Shown here: piece after piece, positions 22,882 to 34,833 of the stretch
Layout: every line of letters begins with the position of its first letter
Position numbering within the stretch: position 1 is the stretch's first letter
Source: Coriolopsis trogii
Taxonomy: Eukaryota; Basidiomycota; Agaricomycetes; Polyporales; Polyporaceae
Direction: 5' to 3'
Length of the DNA: 64,000 nucleotides
Assembly: GCA_020543525.1 (NCBI GenBank)
Contig: JAHYIO010000042.1
Location: 186,001 to 250,000 of the forward strand
Program-made: the position numbers and the translations under genes
Notes under the pieces: model-generated
Told to the model about the DNA's origin: nothing
Seen by the model: the letters and a program-made list of their open reading frames with translations, nothing else
Database searches by the model: none

Positions 22882-25800
22882 TTATTGCTTGATGCCCCCT
22901 TCAGGAACCATTCTTAGCGGCAGATGCTTGAAGTCCGCAGCTGCACGAGGGATCATGAGCACACGCACAAGTCAGACGACGGGAAAGCGGGACTCACTGT
23001 TCTGCCACACCGTGTTCCCCCACCAATTGACATTGATACCACCCCTTGGGAACTGCAGCGTGAAGAAGATGAACAGCACCGCCATGACCGTTCCGCAGTC
23101 GAATGACGCCGTGAGCACGTAGTTGAACTTCGTCCACCACACGAAGTTCTTCCGCCGGATGACGAACTGGAAGATGAACCCCACGAGGAACCACGACGAG
23201 TAGTTGATCCCCGTCGCAGGAGGGATGAGACCGATCCCGTTAAGGATGATGGGCAGGTTGATGAACTTGTTCCACTTGTTTGGCCACTTGCGCTGCCAGT
23301 ACCAGAACGGTAGCGGCAGCACGCCCCCGATCGCGATGGCGTACAATTGCGGGTGGTAGATGGACTGCGTGCCGAACTGACGTGCCGGGCCGATGAGACC
23401 CCAGATGGCCGAGGTCGTGTAGAGCACTTGATTGTGGGGACACGTCAGGAAGTCCTTCTGCGTCGGCTTGCAGATGTCCGGAATGTGCATGAACATCCAC
23501 TCCTTCACGCCGACTTGGAGGAGGCCAACGAGCGTCGTCGACACCAGCTGCACAGTGAACGTCGCACGGGGTGGGAGCTTGATGTAGTGACCAAGCTTCA
23601 AGTCCTGCACGAACGCCGTCCCTTCGGCGAGCGTCTGCACCGCATATGCCTTGAAAATCTGTGCTGGGAGTGAGCATATCATGACTGTGGCAGGCGAAAT
23701 CGCACGTACCATGTTCGGAAGAGGCTTGCCGGGCAAGATCATACCGGGGATAATTTGCGCGAGCAGGTTGATCGTGATCTTGTAGAATTGAGCGTCAGAA
23801 GTGGCCAACGGCAAATATCGCCGATATCACTCACATTTTGGCCCGTCAGCGCATAGACATATCCAGACGGCACAATATAGACCACCGGAAGGGCGATCGC
23901 AAGCAGCAGAGCCCAGACCGGGATCTCAGTATGCCAGACCTCCGCCGTGACAATCGCCAGCGCGAAGCAAGCGATGAACGTCATCAAGTACCACCAATCC
24001 GGCACCTCCGGGTACGCACGCATAAGCTTCGCGTGGATGTCGTCCTTCTCCAGCCGCCGTTGCGTAAAGCCATTGAGAACCGTACGGCCATGATAGAGGA
24101 CGGTGTGCACAATCATGGCAGAGGACAGCGCGAAGGCGACGAGGTAGGTGATGGCGTACGAAGCCGGGAGGTACAGGGGTGAGTAGCCGTCGTATCCTGT
24201 CTGATTGAAGGTGTGCTGCGGGGTGAGGACGCGTGTGACATCGTACGACTTGCCGTAGCGATCGTACGGCGAGTTCGCCATCATGGGGAAGTACGAAAGA
24301 TCCCATGACTAGAAAGCAGACACGATGAGTTATATTCAAAGGAAGAAAGAGAGGGGATACTGACGTTAGTGTAGTATAGGATAGGACAAAGGATCCAATA
24401 CACGATGAAGAACCCAGCAAAGATTTGCACCTCCGCCCACCAGGGAACCATCAAGGGACTTCCGATCCATGTGATTTGCGCCCAGTCGAAAGTGAAGATA
24501 CTCATGCCCAGACCGCCCGATGCCCCGAAGAGCTGGTTGATGACGATATCATCGGGCTTGATCCAACAGACGAAGTTGAAGATCGACAACGCAGAGAAGA
24601 GGTATCCTAGTGATGTGGAATGTGAGTATCTCATACGCTGAACACCACAAGCGAACACACCTGGGAGGAAAGCCCAAAAGAACGACCCGACCATAGCATA
24701 ACAGAAAAACCTGAATCGCGAGAAACCTCCGCGAGCGTCCTCCTCCTCAGCATGCAGCGTGTTAAGAAGCGTACACACAATCAAGTTTTGGGGCCAGACC
24801 ATGCTCGCAGGCCAGACAAGGTATCGCCGGCAGAGTCCCGCAAGCGAAAATCCCGTCAACTGGGTCGCCAGGATCAGTAGCGCATTGAACCCGTAGCCGA
24901 GCTTTACATCATAGTTGAGCTCCGCGACGACGACAGCATTAAGAGCTGTGGGAACTCCGATGGAGACGTTGGCCATGATGTACACCAATGCGTGCTCTTT
25001 GATGTTCCATGGGCCAGGGTTCAACGAGAATTCGTAACCACCAAGCCAACGAGGGAGGCGGTATTGTCGGATTGGCATTGTGAGTGCGAGGAGTTTGCCG
25101 AGGGGGTGTGCGATGAGGAGAAGAACGTTCGACACGATTGACGGTGCAGGTTGTCGGAAGTTGAAGAACAGATTCGCACAGCTTGTCTGGGACGTGAGAC
25201 GACAAGGCGAGTGACGAAATGGAGCAGGATACGCACCCAGACGTCAATGTGAGCAACAGGCCGATAAACCACATTCGTGGTGTCATACAAGGCATCTCCG
25301 GATCGTCAATATTCGATACGGATGCGCGGACCTCTGGATATGGACTGTCTTCATCCTCATCGGCTTCAAAATCGAATTCCATCCTAAGAGTATGTCAGTT
25401 GAGCATGCAAGGAGTTTCCGGGAAGCTAAGGTTGAAGACTAGTATCTCAGCGCGAGCTGGGAAGCCCGGATGAAAGCAAATGCCAGAATTTATAGGATCG
25501 GGGGCCGTGAATGTGGGCAGAGACACAACTTGAAACGAAATGCCGGGAGGCAATTGGTATGTAGAAGAATGGGACGGAGACGATGCGATGGAAACAAAGT
25601 GGGCGGCATATCCTTCCGAGCAGTCGACATCGTGATGCCATGAGGAAAGTTCATACGAGAACATAGATGGAGGGATATGGAGTTATGCTGTTTCGAAATT
25701 GACGTATGTATACATTGCAAGGAGCCCGAGTATGGGCTGAGACGGTGTTGACTGCAGCTCCATAGCGCACGCGTGGGAAGGTTGAAGAGACAGAGGGCAG

Positions 25801-26396
25801 ATGAGGCGGCGAAACACTTACTTTATCGAAGCCGAGTCTGCTACGCTCGGAAAACTCGTCGATCTGGCCGTCGACGGCGGTCGCTCCTTCCCTTTGCCTT
25901 CTATCCCTTTCGGCAACGAGACGTGAACTTCCCGCGAGCTGATTGCTGAACTCACACCCGTCAGACGTCCGGTACCGGTCCCTGATGTTGGAGCTGTCGA
26001 TGCTGTTGGTGGAGCCATTCTACGCATGCGGTAGGGGTCGTCTGGATCTTGGTTCTGAGAATCCGTCGAGGGGGGCGATTCGACAGGACTGAGGGGGTAG
26101 ACATAGGGTGTGCGGTGGAATGCTGATTGCGAGGGGCCTGGGACGGGGCCAACACGATCTACGGCGTTTGGATCGAAGGTGGGTGGTGGTGGGGTTATCG
26201 GCAAGCCAGCGGTGGGAGGGGGACCGAAGGCAAAGACGTCGCCGGCGTCGGACTCGTCGTCCTCGTCTTCTTCTTCAAGCGAATAGTCATACGTGTACTG
26301 CGGCTCTCGGTCGAAGTAGCCTGCAGTATCCGGGCGGCCTGTCGAAGGGCGCGCAGAGGACGGCCTGCCTGCGCTGGACGTCGGGCGGACTGGCAT
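22882..26396 (-). CDS. Oligopeptide transporter (OPT family)
   Basis: Multi-exon gene. Exon 1 is 26396-25822, followed by a 438-nt intron, then 25383-25237, 25181 onward, and further exons to the TAA at 22882-22884. The 190-residue N-terminus is Pro/Ser-rich and acidic (EEEDEDDESDAGDVFAFGPP), a hallmark of basidiomycete OPTs. The membrane part shows the diagnostic NPG motif (SLNPGPWNIKEHALV), the central WIKPDDIVINQLFGASGGLG, loop NQTGYDGYSPLYLPASYA, and KIPPR-type motif as KLPPRATFTVQLVSTTLVG, then HNQVLYTTSAIWGLIGPARQ and PLPFWYWQRKWP. The C-terminus reads NTADFKHLPLRMVPEGGIKQ after a last short intron. The family imports tetra- to hexapeptides or glutathione by proton symport at the plasma membrane. 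Start chosen at the ATG beginning MPVRPTSSAGRP; the open frame upstream to 26678 has no stop and could extend the protein. Confidence 0.88.
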
Positions 26397-27146
26397 GGAG
26401 GAGGTGGGGGACGGTGGTGAGAGGGGGGGAGGAGGAGGGAAGAGTCCGACGGAGACCATTTGGAGTCCGCCTTCCCTCCCAGGCACATCACTGTGTACCT
26501 GGCTCCCATATATGGCATCTCCTTTAATAACCGCGTCCCTCGCTCGCATCCAACCACTTATCGCCCGTATTCCGCCTCTTATTCCTCGCCAACTCTCCCT
26601 CACCCGCCCGACCACCCATCCTCGACTCGCACGGCAGGCCTCGTCCAGAATAGCACACACCCAAAACACATATCCCATTCACAACCACCCGTGTCGCTGT
26701 GATCCCACCGGATGATTGCCCGACGCCAAGCACTGCGCCTCTATCGCCAGCGGTCCTGCCGCGGGCCAGGTGCTGTCGTGCCTGACGATGTCGCGTCGAC
26801 GCCTCCCTGTGCGCACGCTCGCAGCCTCAATTGGCTTCACACTTCGCGTATCGTCTAATGAGAAGCTCGCAAAACGACCGCTTCGACATGCATGCAGCAA
26901 ATGCGAGGAGGACTCGGCACGACTGATCTCAGATCCGCCATGGAAGATCAACATACGGCCGCCCAGGCACATCCGGTCGGAATGGCTTGTCCAGACGCTT
27001 GCTCTCTCGAAGCAATCAACGAGCTCGCTGTAGGCGGACCTCTCTTCCTCACAAAGTTATACATTCCACCGTCTCATCAACTCCACCATTCTTCCAGCAC
27101 AAGCAAACCACACTAACATAGCTACATATTTGGCTACGGTACGTAT
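26397..27146. promoter_or_regulatory. Upstream region of OPT gene and of tRNA
   Basis: Between the OPT start and the tRNA. C/T- and CCC-rich on the + strand from 26540 to 26720, which is purine-rich as read from the OPT gene. No gene supported. Confidence 0.35.
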
Positions 27147-27232
27147 GGGCACATGGTGTAGTTGGTTATCACATCCGCTTAGCATTGAATGCCATTTGCG
27201 GGGGGTGCTGGGTTCAATTCCCAGTGTGTCCA
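27147..27232 (+). tRNA. tRNA-Ala(AGC) with 12-nt intron
   Basis: Folds as a full cloverleaf: acceptor GGGCACA (27147-27153) with TGTGTCC (27225-27231) and discriminator A at 27232; D arm GTG..CAC; anticodon stem TCCGC/GCGGG; T arm CTGGG-TTCAATT-CCCAG. The anticodon loop is TTAGCA plus T after removal of 27185-27196, a 12-nt intron at the canonical position one base 3' of the anticodon. Anticodon AGC reads alanine codons (GCU, and GCC after A-to-I). The acceptor contains the G3:U70 wobble pair, the main identity signal for alanyl-tRNA synthetase, which independently supports the call. Mature length 74. Confidence 0.95.
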
Positions 27233-27236
27233 ATTC

Positions 27237-27240
27237 TTTT
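27237..27240 (+). terminator. RNA polymerase III terminator
   Basis: A TTTT run five bases after the tRNA, the minimal pol III stop in fungi. Confidence 0.75.
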
Positions 27241-27942
27241 GTTCAGTCTGGGACTAGGGCCCAGAAGCATTCGTCTTCGGCCGTTCGTTGAAGAACACCT
27301 ACACCATGGTTCTCTCATGGCGGTGTTTCACCACGATGCGAACAGATCCCAGTCATCGCCCTCGAGTCAAGGCAAGAAGGCACCGTCAATGATAATGTCC
27401 TTCGTGACAGCCAGTTTACCACCAGACAGGAACAACAGTCAAAATCTCCCATGCATCGCAATGATTACTCACAGGCGTCGCACCGGTTGTCCAGGGAAAC
27501 CATTCAAGTTGAATGAACGAGAACTGCCAGAGCGTCTCAGGAAGTCGTGAACGATACTGTGGAACGCGACGTGCCTGGGCGGTGTCTCGCTCGGTTCCTC
27601 AATGGAGATTTGTCGAGATGACGGTGCACCCCTGATTAGCATGGGGACCTTGATCGAACACATGCACTGAGGTCTTTGTATTGAAGAGATTATGTAGTAT
27701 ATGTAGTACGGGAAAGATATGTCGTCGAAAGGACTAGTCCAATGAATCAGATACCCAAACAAGCTCGGTAGACCCTCAAAGTTGGTTGGAGATCGATCGT
27801 GCCGACTGCTGCGTGTCGCGGCTGGCCCCGCCAACACATCGCGCACCGGCTAGGACGAACAGATTTGACATGTCGAAGCTCCGCAGCAGGAAAATAAAGC
27901 GCTCTCTCAAACTGTTCCTCGGTGTACGACATGGGGAACCGA
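27241..27942. other. Spacer between tRNA and membrane family gene
   Basis: No supported gene. Minus-strand frames here continue out of the coding exons of the neighbouring gene or are short. Nothing recognised. Confidence 0.4.
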
Positions 27943-29153
27943 CTACGCTTTCGGCTTGGGGTCTATGCCACGAATGTCGCCCCACAAGCCCGTGGAGAAC
28001 GTCCGGCGGATGTTGAGACACACGAGGATGGTCACAGCGAGGAACTCCGGCACCACGTGGAAGATGTAGAACAGTGCCTTCGCGACCGTCGAGTTCTGCG
28101 AGCCAGGTGCACGGGAGGTGAGCGACGTCGTCGAGTATTGCAGCACGACCAGCCTGTAAATGCCCACGACAGACTATATTCATGGGACAGTGGAAGCGGC
28201 AGGTGAGCGTGGCGAACGAGAAGGTGGATACGTAGCAGTCTGGGGAAGGACGGCGTGCGAGTGGAAGACTTACGAGAAGGGAGGCTACAACAATGAGCCA
28301 CATGACGGGCCTCTTCGGCACGCGGGGCAGCCTGAAACAGGCCCAAGTCGCACCCAAGACGAGCCCGAGAAGGAGGAATAGCGCGATCGCGGAACTTGCG
28401 TACCTGCCGCCACTCGTCAGCACAAGACCCCGAGACAGGTACGAGGTGTGGGATGGGCGTATTTGACGCACCAAAGCTGTCGCACGAGGGCTGCGTGCGC
28501 CCCCGACTTAGCCGCATTCTTGTAGTCTACACCAGCTATCGCGCTCATGATGATCGCGGCCAGGGCAATGAGTGCTCCATACCCACACACTTGCCGAACC
28601 CAGAAGCGTGTTCGAGGATGATCCTCGAGCTCACCGGGGTCCGTCACGGTGAATTTATTCCTCGACTCCGCATGACTGGTCAGCTTGTCGTTTCCTTGCG
28701 GGCCCCTGTCGAGCTTGATCCTGCCTTGCATTTCTGAGCCCAACGTAGTGCTGACCAGGAAGGCGCGGAGGAGCGTGATGAGGTCTTGAGTAATGGAGAT
28801 GTAACCGGCGCCGAGAGTAGCTTGCAGGTACGCCTGTAGGCTTGCGCTTTCGCGTGAGCCGACGTGATGTGCGGCATGCGCGCGAAGGCCCCATGAGACA
28901 ACACTGGACGAAGTTGCAATTAGCCTCCGCTTCAGCGCAGGGGAAGACGGCAAAGAGCGGCTTACTGTTCTATAGTGAACATGACAGTGCCGATGAGGAC
29001 GTAGTTACGAGAGCCAGGACTGATTATACGCCATAGGGCGATGGGCAGGAGGTGGGCGTAGAGAATCGCGAAGAGGATAGAAGGACCAAAGTCCTCCGGA
29101 AATGGAACACCGCCCACTGGTGAAAGAAACTCGTGCGTTGTGTTGAAAGACAT
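27943..29153 (-). CDS. Multi-pass membrane protein, family M copy 1
   Basis: Exons read from ATG at 29153: a start exon with PVGGVPFPEDFGPSILFAIL and first membrane helix, a long second exon (VVSWGLRAHAAHH, TLGAGYISITQDLITLLRAF, a polar loop, then a DYKN helix end), a third with LGLVLGATWACF, and a last exon beginning SVVGIYRL and ending LWGDIRGIDPKPKA before TAG at 27943. I count seven probable membrane segments, with a long polar loop after the third. I cannot name the family; seven-helix proteins of this kind are widespread and unnamed in agaricomycetes. Copies 2 and 3 lie at 38061-39280 and 52505-53730, all on the minus strand. Copy 1 is the most diverged. Intact as far as I can read. Confidence 0.7.
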
Positions 29154-30608
29154 GAAGGAAAGTGGGAGAAAGACGGACGATCCTGATCGACGTCATGTCA
29201 TCGGACATATATATCATGTACGATTCGAAGCCACTCATAGCATTCGACTACTAGTTGCACTGCTGCAGTATCGAGCGGGGCAGAATAGGCGAGGCGAAGC
29301 AATCAGACCAGTAATGGGTGGTGTGCTCACCGCATTCCTGACCATGTGTGGTAGCACTGGTGTGAGGTGATATTCTCCCAAAGCCTGGGAGTGAAATGGC
29401 AAGTTCCTTGAATCCTCCGGAGTAGTCGGCCCTTGAGATGTCAGGTGTCTGCCATCCCAAAGACTGCGCCTCTTCAGCGGAGTTAGCATTTCTCAGTTCA
29501 AACTTGGATGGACGCCTCACCGGATTGGCGAGTGTTTTACTACATACAACTGCGTACTATCGCGCCCATATGTTCGGCATGTCACAGAGAATCCGAGACT
29601 GCGCGGAATTACCTGGTCGAGTCATGGCTGCGGTCAATAGATACGTAACTGTGGGTGGATGGGTTAACGCCGAATGGCTCTCTAAACCCTATAGACTGAG
29701 GCAGTGAGGCCTTCCTCGGAATCATGAGAGGTTGTACACTCTGAGCTGTCTTCAATGGTCAGCCAAATTCCATGTGGTCCTTGTGTTAGGAATCAGAGCC
29801 TGTGCGGGCTTAATTGATCAAAGCTGGACTCTGTCCTGCTTCGTCATGACATTCAGTCTGCTTCATGGCCGGTGGTAATATGTAGAGAAATCTCGTAAGT
29901 ATATCGAATTCATGATGTATACACTGGCACAGACCTTGGGAATCGAACTGCCCTGGACTTGACACGTACTAACACCGCCTCGCTGGATACTCCTCGCTGC
30001 GCTGCGTGGAGGCTCGTTGGAGGAATTTGCAATTCTCGCCACACCCACAAGTCCATAGCCAGTGAGGTCTGCAATATAAAACTGGACCATGTACAGCATC
30101 AAAGTAAGCGTACGTCAAGACCTGTACTCAACTTCAGCATGCGATAACGTTCGGGTTAGCATCATGACGAAAGACTTCAAGTTCTGCCACTGCAAACTCA
30201 CCCACTGGTATATGTATACTCCTTGGAGGGCTTCTCCCTGCGTGTCTGAACTCTCATCTCCCATAGGTCGTGACCGACGCAGCTGAGACTCGAGACTACG
30301 TAGTGGACCTTGTGGTCATCATCCTACCACGAGCTGAGGTTACAGCCGATAGTATACCCGTCGCGATACTGTACATCGGTCGCCGGTGGCGCGGCGTTGA
30401 CGCTGACCTGTGGGCGGCTATTGATTAGGTACTTTGAGTGACCTGGGCGAGCCGTGTTAATGTGACTCCGGAGTCCTTCGACGCCCACGACCGACATGCT
30501 CCCTACCCACGCCGCGAGCACGGGACACTGGCCGATAAGACAAACCGCGCCTATGGTCACCCTTGGACCCTGCAGCGAGTTCTGAATCTTGAACCGGTAC
30601 ACATCGCT
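29154..30608. other. Intergenic region of 1.45 kb
   Basis: Promoter side of family M copy 1 on the left and of the DUF3445 gene on the right. Open frames are short (at most 126 codons, 30324-30704, minus) and overlap the coding start of the DUF3445 gene antisense. Nothing supported. Confidence 0.4.
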
Positions 30609-33146
30609 ATGGATCTCCTCATCGCTGCCTTGGTCGCCTCCGCTCTCGCATGCGCAGTGCTCTACCTCTGGTCTAGACAGTCCGTCCGAAAGGTCCCAGT
30701 GCATGTCAGTACCGTGGACGAGAAGTCAGAAAATGGCTCCTCGCTCCCGGACCCGGACCCTCTGTGGGACTTTGACCTCGAATCAACCACTGCGAGAAAC
30801 TTTGTGTATGTCAACAAGACTGTGCGTCATCCATACCATCAGGTGAGTCCTACAGTGCCGTTAGTCGATGAGACCCACATTATGCTCACAAGGACTCGGG
30901 ACAGACAATGGCCCACCAACCTATGCATGTGAACCACTGGATCGAGATAGACAAGGAGTACAAGTGGTATCTCGAGGAAAAGGCGAGGGTAATCAAAGAG
31001 CAAGGTGCGTGTAGGATTTCATATGATTCTGTCGCAATGCTTGTTGTGGTCGCATCCTCCATACGACGTTTATCCCCCGCGACAACAATCATACCGTGGC
31101 CATTCGTTAGAAGGGACTGCCTTCGCGACTCGGAGAGTATCCTTGTCTCAGGGCATGGAAGACGATATCGTGCCATACGTCATAGAGCTGCAAACCTTGG
31201 TTCGTCTAGGCGTCCGTTGAAGTCCGGCCACGAGGCTCTCCGTCTGCAGCCCAGGGGACACAGCGGACGTCGGCCGTAACAATGTATGGCACAATATATA
31301 TCTTCCTAAGCTCAGCCTCTAGAGTTAGATCGAGTCCCGTGGCTCCCTAGCCACGAATTCGAAGTTCAAGACAACCTGATGTGACTCGTTCATAACGTGA
31401 TGTGGCTCGTAACGCAAACCCCGGGTCGCGTATCGCAACTTGAAAAAGAACTGACCTGTACCCGTGCGATTCTGTGCCGGTGCGCGGGTGGGTACATGCA
31501 CGAAGGACGCAGTATCAGGGATGGCGCTTGCTGAGGCAATGTAAATTGCGATTGTCCAGACTTGGGAAAAGACGACGATGTATGTTCGTAATGCGCCTCA
31601 TCGAGGTGTATCTGAAGTCTTTACAGAGCTCCGCAATGTGAACGTACACAGGCTTTAGCGGGTACACAAGTACCTGCCATGGGTACTGGTTTCCGTGGGT
31701 CACCTTCTCCTCGACCGTACCCGTCGCACGTTAATCCGTGACATGCCGTCTCAGAAACGGAAGTCTGACGCGAGGGTGTCCTCATCAGAGTGCTGAGGGT
31801 CTCTTCATGCATGAAGAGTGGTAGCGTGATATTCCGTGAAGTTGCGCTTGAAGCTTGTCTCCCAAGGTCGATTGACGAAGAATGGAACTGACCTGTAACA
31901 CAGGCAAAGTTGTTGTAGACTCACTTCCGGACAATGACGCAGCATGCGGAGAATTGCTCATGGAACTCGTCGACTATCTCCCCAAGCGTTATCCCACCCT
32001 CTTCAGACGGGAAGGCAGCGATACTATCATTAACTTAGTAATGGGCGAGCGTCATGAGGACCTGAGCAAGAAGCTGGGAACGGACGCATTACTCGTCGTG
32101 TCTCGGTACGATTCACCTCATCAGTTTGCGCGAGTATTTCTAATCATTCTCTAGCTTGGTGCAAGACGACTTTCTCATGGGCCGAGAGCGCGAAGACGGC
32201 CGAATATACCTCGTCGGCGGTTTAATCGGATTCCCCGGTGTGTAACCTTCGCATATGCCAGGCCGTGCAATCACAGTAGCCTCGTGTGTTTACACATATA
32301 TATAGGCTTCTATCTTCTTTCAGAGACGATCAACAAACCCATCGAGGTTCTACATAAACCAGTCCCTCACTTCAACGAGAAGCTCCTCGTGAGCGTCGAA
32401 CGGACGTTGAAGCGCTTCAGGCCCGATCAGCCTTTCGAGCGATCGAGCTGGATGATCACGGACGATCGTAATCTCTTCTGGCGTGAGCGATGTCTCGTTG
32501 CGAGCAAAATTTAACCAATGTCGCTGACACTGATCGCCGTAGACAACATCGCTTCCGCTCCTTCTGTCGACCCGAACATCCACCCCAAAGACTACTGGCT
32601 CAGGATAGACCACCAGACGTTCCGCAAGCTTCCGAAGACGAACGCGATCATCTTCGGGGTGTAAGTACCATTCGTCGATTCGCCTCGCAGACAAACTGAC
32701 ATTGGTACTGTTTCGAAGCCATCCCATCTTACGCAGGCTCGAAGACTTCTCTGACAGTCCGCTCGTTCCTGCGCTGCTCGAGAAGGTCCATTTGGAGACG
32801 GAATCTGTCATGCTGAAAGTCAGTCATCCCAGTCGTACCGCCGCTTTGCCTGCCTGACGTACATTCGCGCAGTACAAAGGCACGCAGAAGTATGACAGCG
32901 TGCTCCTACCATATTTGCGTGAGCTGACCCAAAGCCAAATCGACCGCGGTCTGATCACGTACGTACGCGCAGCTACCTTCTCAGCTTAGGGCTGAACATC
33001 ACTCTGCCAGCGATGAGGATGACGTGCGCAACTTCCGTGAACTGCTCCAGGAAAAACAGATGGACGTTCCCTCGAAACAGTCGACCCTGGCTGTGCCGAC
33101 CGAGTCTGAGGTCAGGTATGCGATGCAGGCGGCCCGCGAGTCGTAA
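30609..33146 (+). CDS. DUF3445 haem-dependent oxidative N-demethylase-like protein
   Basis: Nine exons: 30609-30842, 30905-31004, 31904-32105, 32155-32237, 32306-32482, 32543-32660, 32719-32818, 32873-32958, 33011-33146; the sum is 1236 nt (411 residues). The N-terminus is one membrane anchor (LLIAALVASALACAVLYLW) followed by a Ser/Asp-rich spacer. The rest is the DUF3445 domain: WIEIDKEYKWYLEEKARVI, ELVDYLPKRYPTLF, VSRLVQDDFLMGRER, KPIEVLHKPVPHFNEKL, WLRIDHQTFRKLPKT with the Arg/His pair, and a helical C-terminus. Bacterial members are the haem subunit of dimethylamine-type oxidative demethylases; many fungal ones are uncharacterised, so the substrate is unknown. The second intron is 899 nt while the other seven are 48-68 nt. 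Reading frame intact across all joins. Confidence 0.85.
31005..31903 (+). other. Unusually long intron (899 nt) in the DUF3445 gene
   Basis: Bounded by GTGCGT at 31005 and ACACAG at 31903; joining its flanks gives the continuous family sequence KEQ-GKVVVDSL. It holds no long open frame on either strand; short frames at 31005-31220 and 31621-31812 have no recognisable content. It may carry an old insertion or an unspliced-variant exon. Confidence 0.65.
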
Positions 33147-33287
33147 GATCACTGTGCATCCGCGCGTCTCCAGCCGCGCCCTAGTAATCTCAGTCGTCTA
33201 GACTATAACATGGGACTGTCATACAAGTCCGGAGAGGCCCCGCTCTCGGTCCTCTCGCCTCCCGCAATGTGACAGCCCTTGGCCAGC

Positions 33288-33950
33288 TCAGAACATGTTC
33301 GCGACGACCCATGCCTCGTGTCTGAACGCGGACACGGCCTCGCAGTCTCCGTCCCAGTCCGGCCGCCACGAGCGCTGGCGCTCGCCCAGCTCCTTCGCGA
33401 GCTCCGAGAAGCCGATCGCGCAGTCACGGTGGCCTTGCGGGAATGCATACAGCGCCTCGCGGTGGGTGAATATGGTCTCGAGGTAGTCGCCGCCGGTGGT
33501 GGTGTAGCTGCCGGCGCGGATCTGGCCCTGGATGGCCTGCAGGTACGCACATCCGCAGGCTGCTGGCGGTGGCTGCGGCACGCTTGCGGCTGTGGTGGAG
33601 GAGCTGGGCTGCGAGGGACTTGGCTGCGTCGTTCATGATAAGGGACGGACAGGTGAGCTGCGGACATATCCTGCTACGATTGTTGAGGTGCGCACCTGGT
33701 AAGTCGAGTCCTCGCTGTCGGAGGAGTCGCACATGGCTGCGTCTTCGGTGGGCCGTGTTCGCGTTGTCGTAGGCGGCTCGTCGTTTGCCTTTCTCCACGA
33801 GAGGAACAGACATTAGCACAACTCGTACTTCGACGTCGAGCTTGGAAGGCGAAGACGGGGGCGAAGGGTACTCACATAGGTAGCTTTACGCCGTTGGGTA
33901 TCGAGGGACAACGTGTTCAGCAACTGGCAGAGTTGAGAATCGATCTCCAT
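33288..33950 (-). CDS. Small protein of unknown function
   Basis: Three exons, 33950-33876, 33788-33696 and 33623-33288, join to 167 residues. The N-terminus MEIDSQLCQLLNTLSLDTQR is amphipathic. The middle is acidic and Ser-rich (DSSDSEDSTYQ), the kind of stretch that casein kinases modify. The C-terminal 95 residues look folded: CAYLQAIQGQIRAGSYTTTG, FTHREALYAFPQGHRDCAIG, FSELAKELGERQRSWRPDWD and HEAWVVANMF at the end. I do not recognise the family. Evidence for a real gene is the three clean splice joins that keep one frame and the strongly non-random protein. It is convergent with the DUF3445 gene, 141 bases between the stops. Confidence 0.65.
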
Positions 33951-34833
33951 GATTGAGTGAGTAGTCTGTTCAACATATCGGGGATGACGTCAGTTTCTCA
34001 ACTGATGAACATACAGATAGAGAGAGCATACGCTGGATATGAGTGTTGATGGTCGTAACCGAACTGAAGTATGGGCAGTCGAGGGCAGGTTCAACGATCC
34101 CAGCTCCCAATGCTCGCTTGATATAGGGCTGGGGAACACGCTACGAGCGAGCACAAGCCTCGTTGTGCGGAGTCGGGATCGGCCGTCCTTATCGATGTCT
34201 CTCCCTCGAGGCGATTGTTTACTCTTCCCCGCAGAGCAATCCGTAGTTGGGATGCTCGCTCGATGATCGGAAGATCGCACACTGCAGCACGTTCTGAAGC
34301 GGTTGCGGCCACGAGGGTAAGAGCTACAGGTATGTAGGAGGTGCTGCGCATTGAAGAGCGCGAGCTGAGGCGTTCCATGTAACGCCGAAGCGAGTAACTT
34401 AGTAAGTCTTCCGAGTCCCATTCCCGCCTAGATATATGTGCCAAAGCACACCGCTCACCCTAATGGCATATCGTAGCACGACGAGAATCGATGCTATTCC
34501 ATCAAGACCTAATTCTCCTAAGACGCGAGCCATGAACGCGTGGACGCCAATGCATTCGGCGCACGTGTGCCTGAAGGTACAGGAAGGAATGCCTGAACAC
34601 AGAGTAAGTGTCCTTTTCCTGTCGGGCAATGTCCATTGAGTATGCGCTACATAGATCTTGTGATGCCGGCAGGTAAATTTAGGTCTACTGTGACTCCATC
34701 TCGCTCACTTGAAGTGCCACAGTCGTGAGAGGACTCACTGAACCCATTATAGATGTTGAGTTCAGGCCCTGTCTGGTGCATATATTAAGGCTAGCGGGAC
34801 GAGAGGCATCTCACGACGCGTTCAATCCACGCC
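33951..34833. other. Intergenic region between divergent genes
   Basis: Between the start codons of the small unknown gene (-) and the EthD-like gene (+). Open frames of up to 143 codons on the minus strand (33990-34421) overlap others and show no motif. A TATA box sits at its right end. Confidence 0.45.
34780..34787 (+). promoter_or_regulatory. TATA box of the EthD-like gene
   Basis: ATATATTAAG-type sequence about 50 bases upstream of the start codon at 34834. Confidence 0.5.

Noticed and set aside
26397..26678. Longer N-terminus of the OPT protein
   Set aside because: The frame is open, but the added residues (Trp/Arg-rich) do not resemble OPT N-termini, whereas the acidic segment after the ATG at 26396 does. 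Not excluded.
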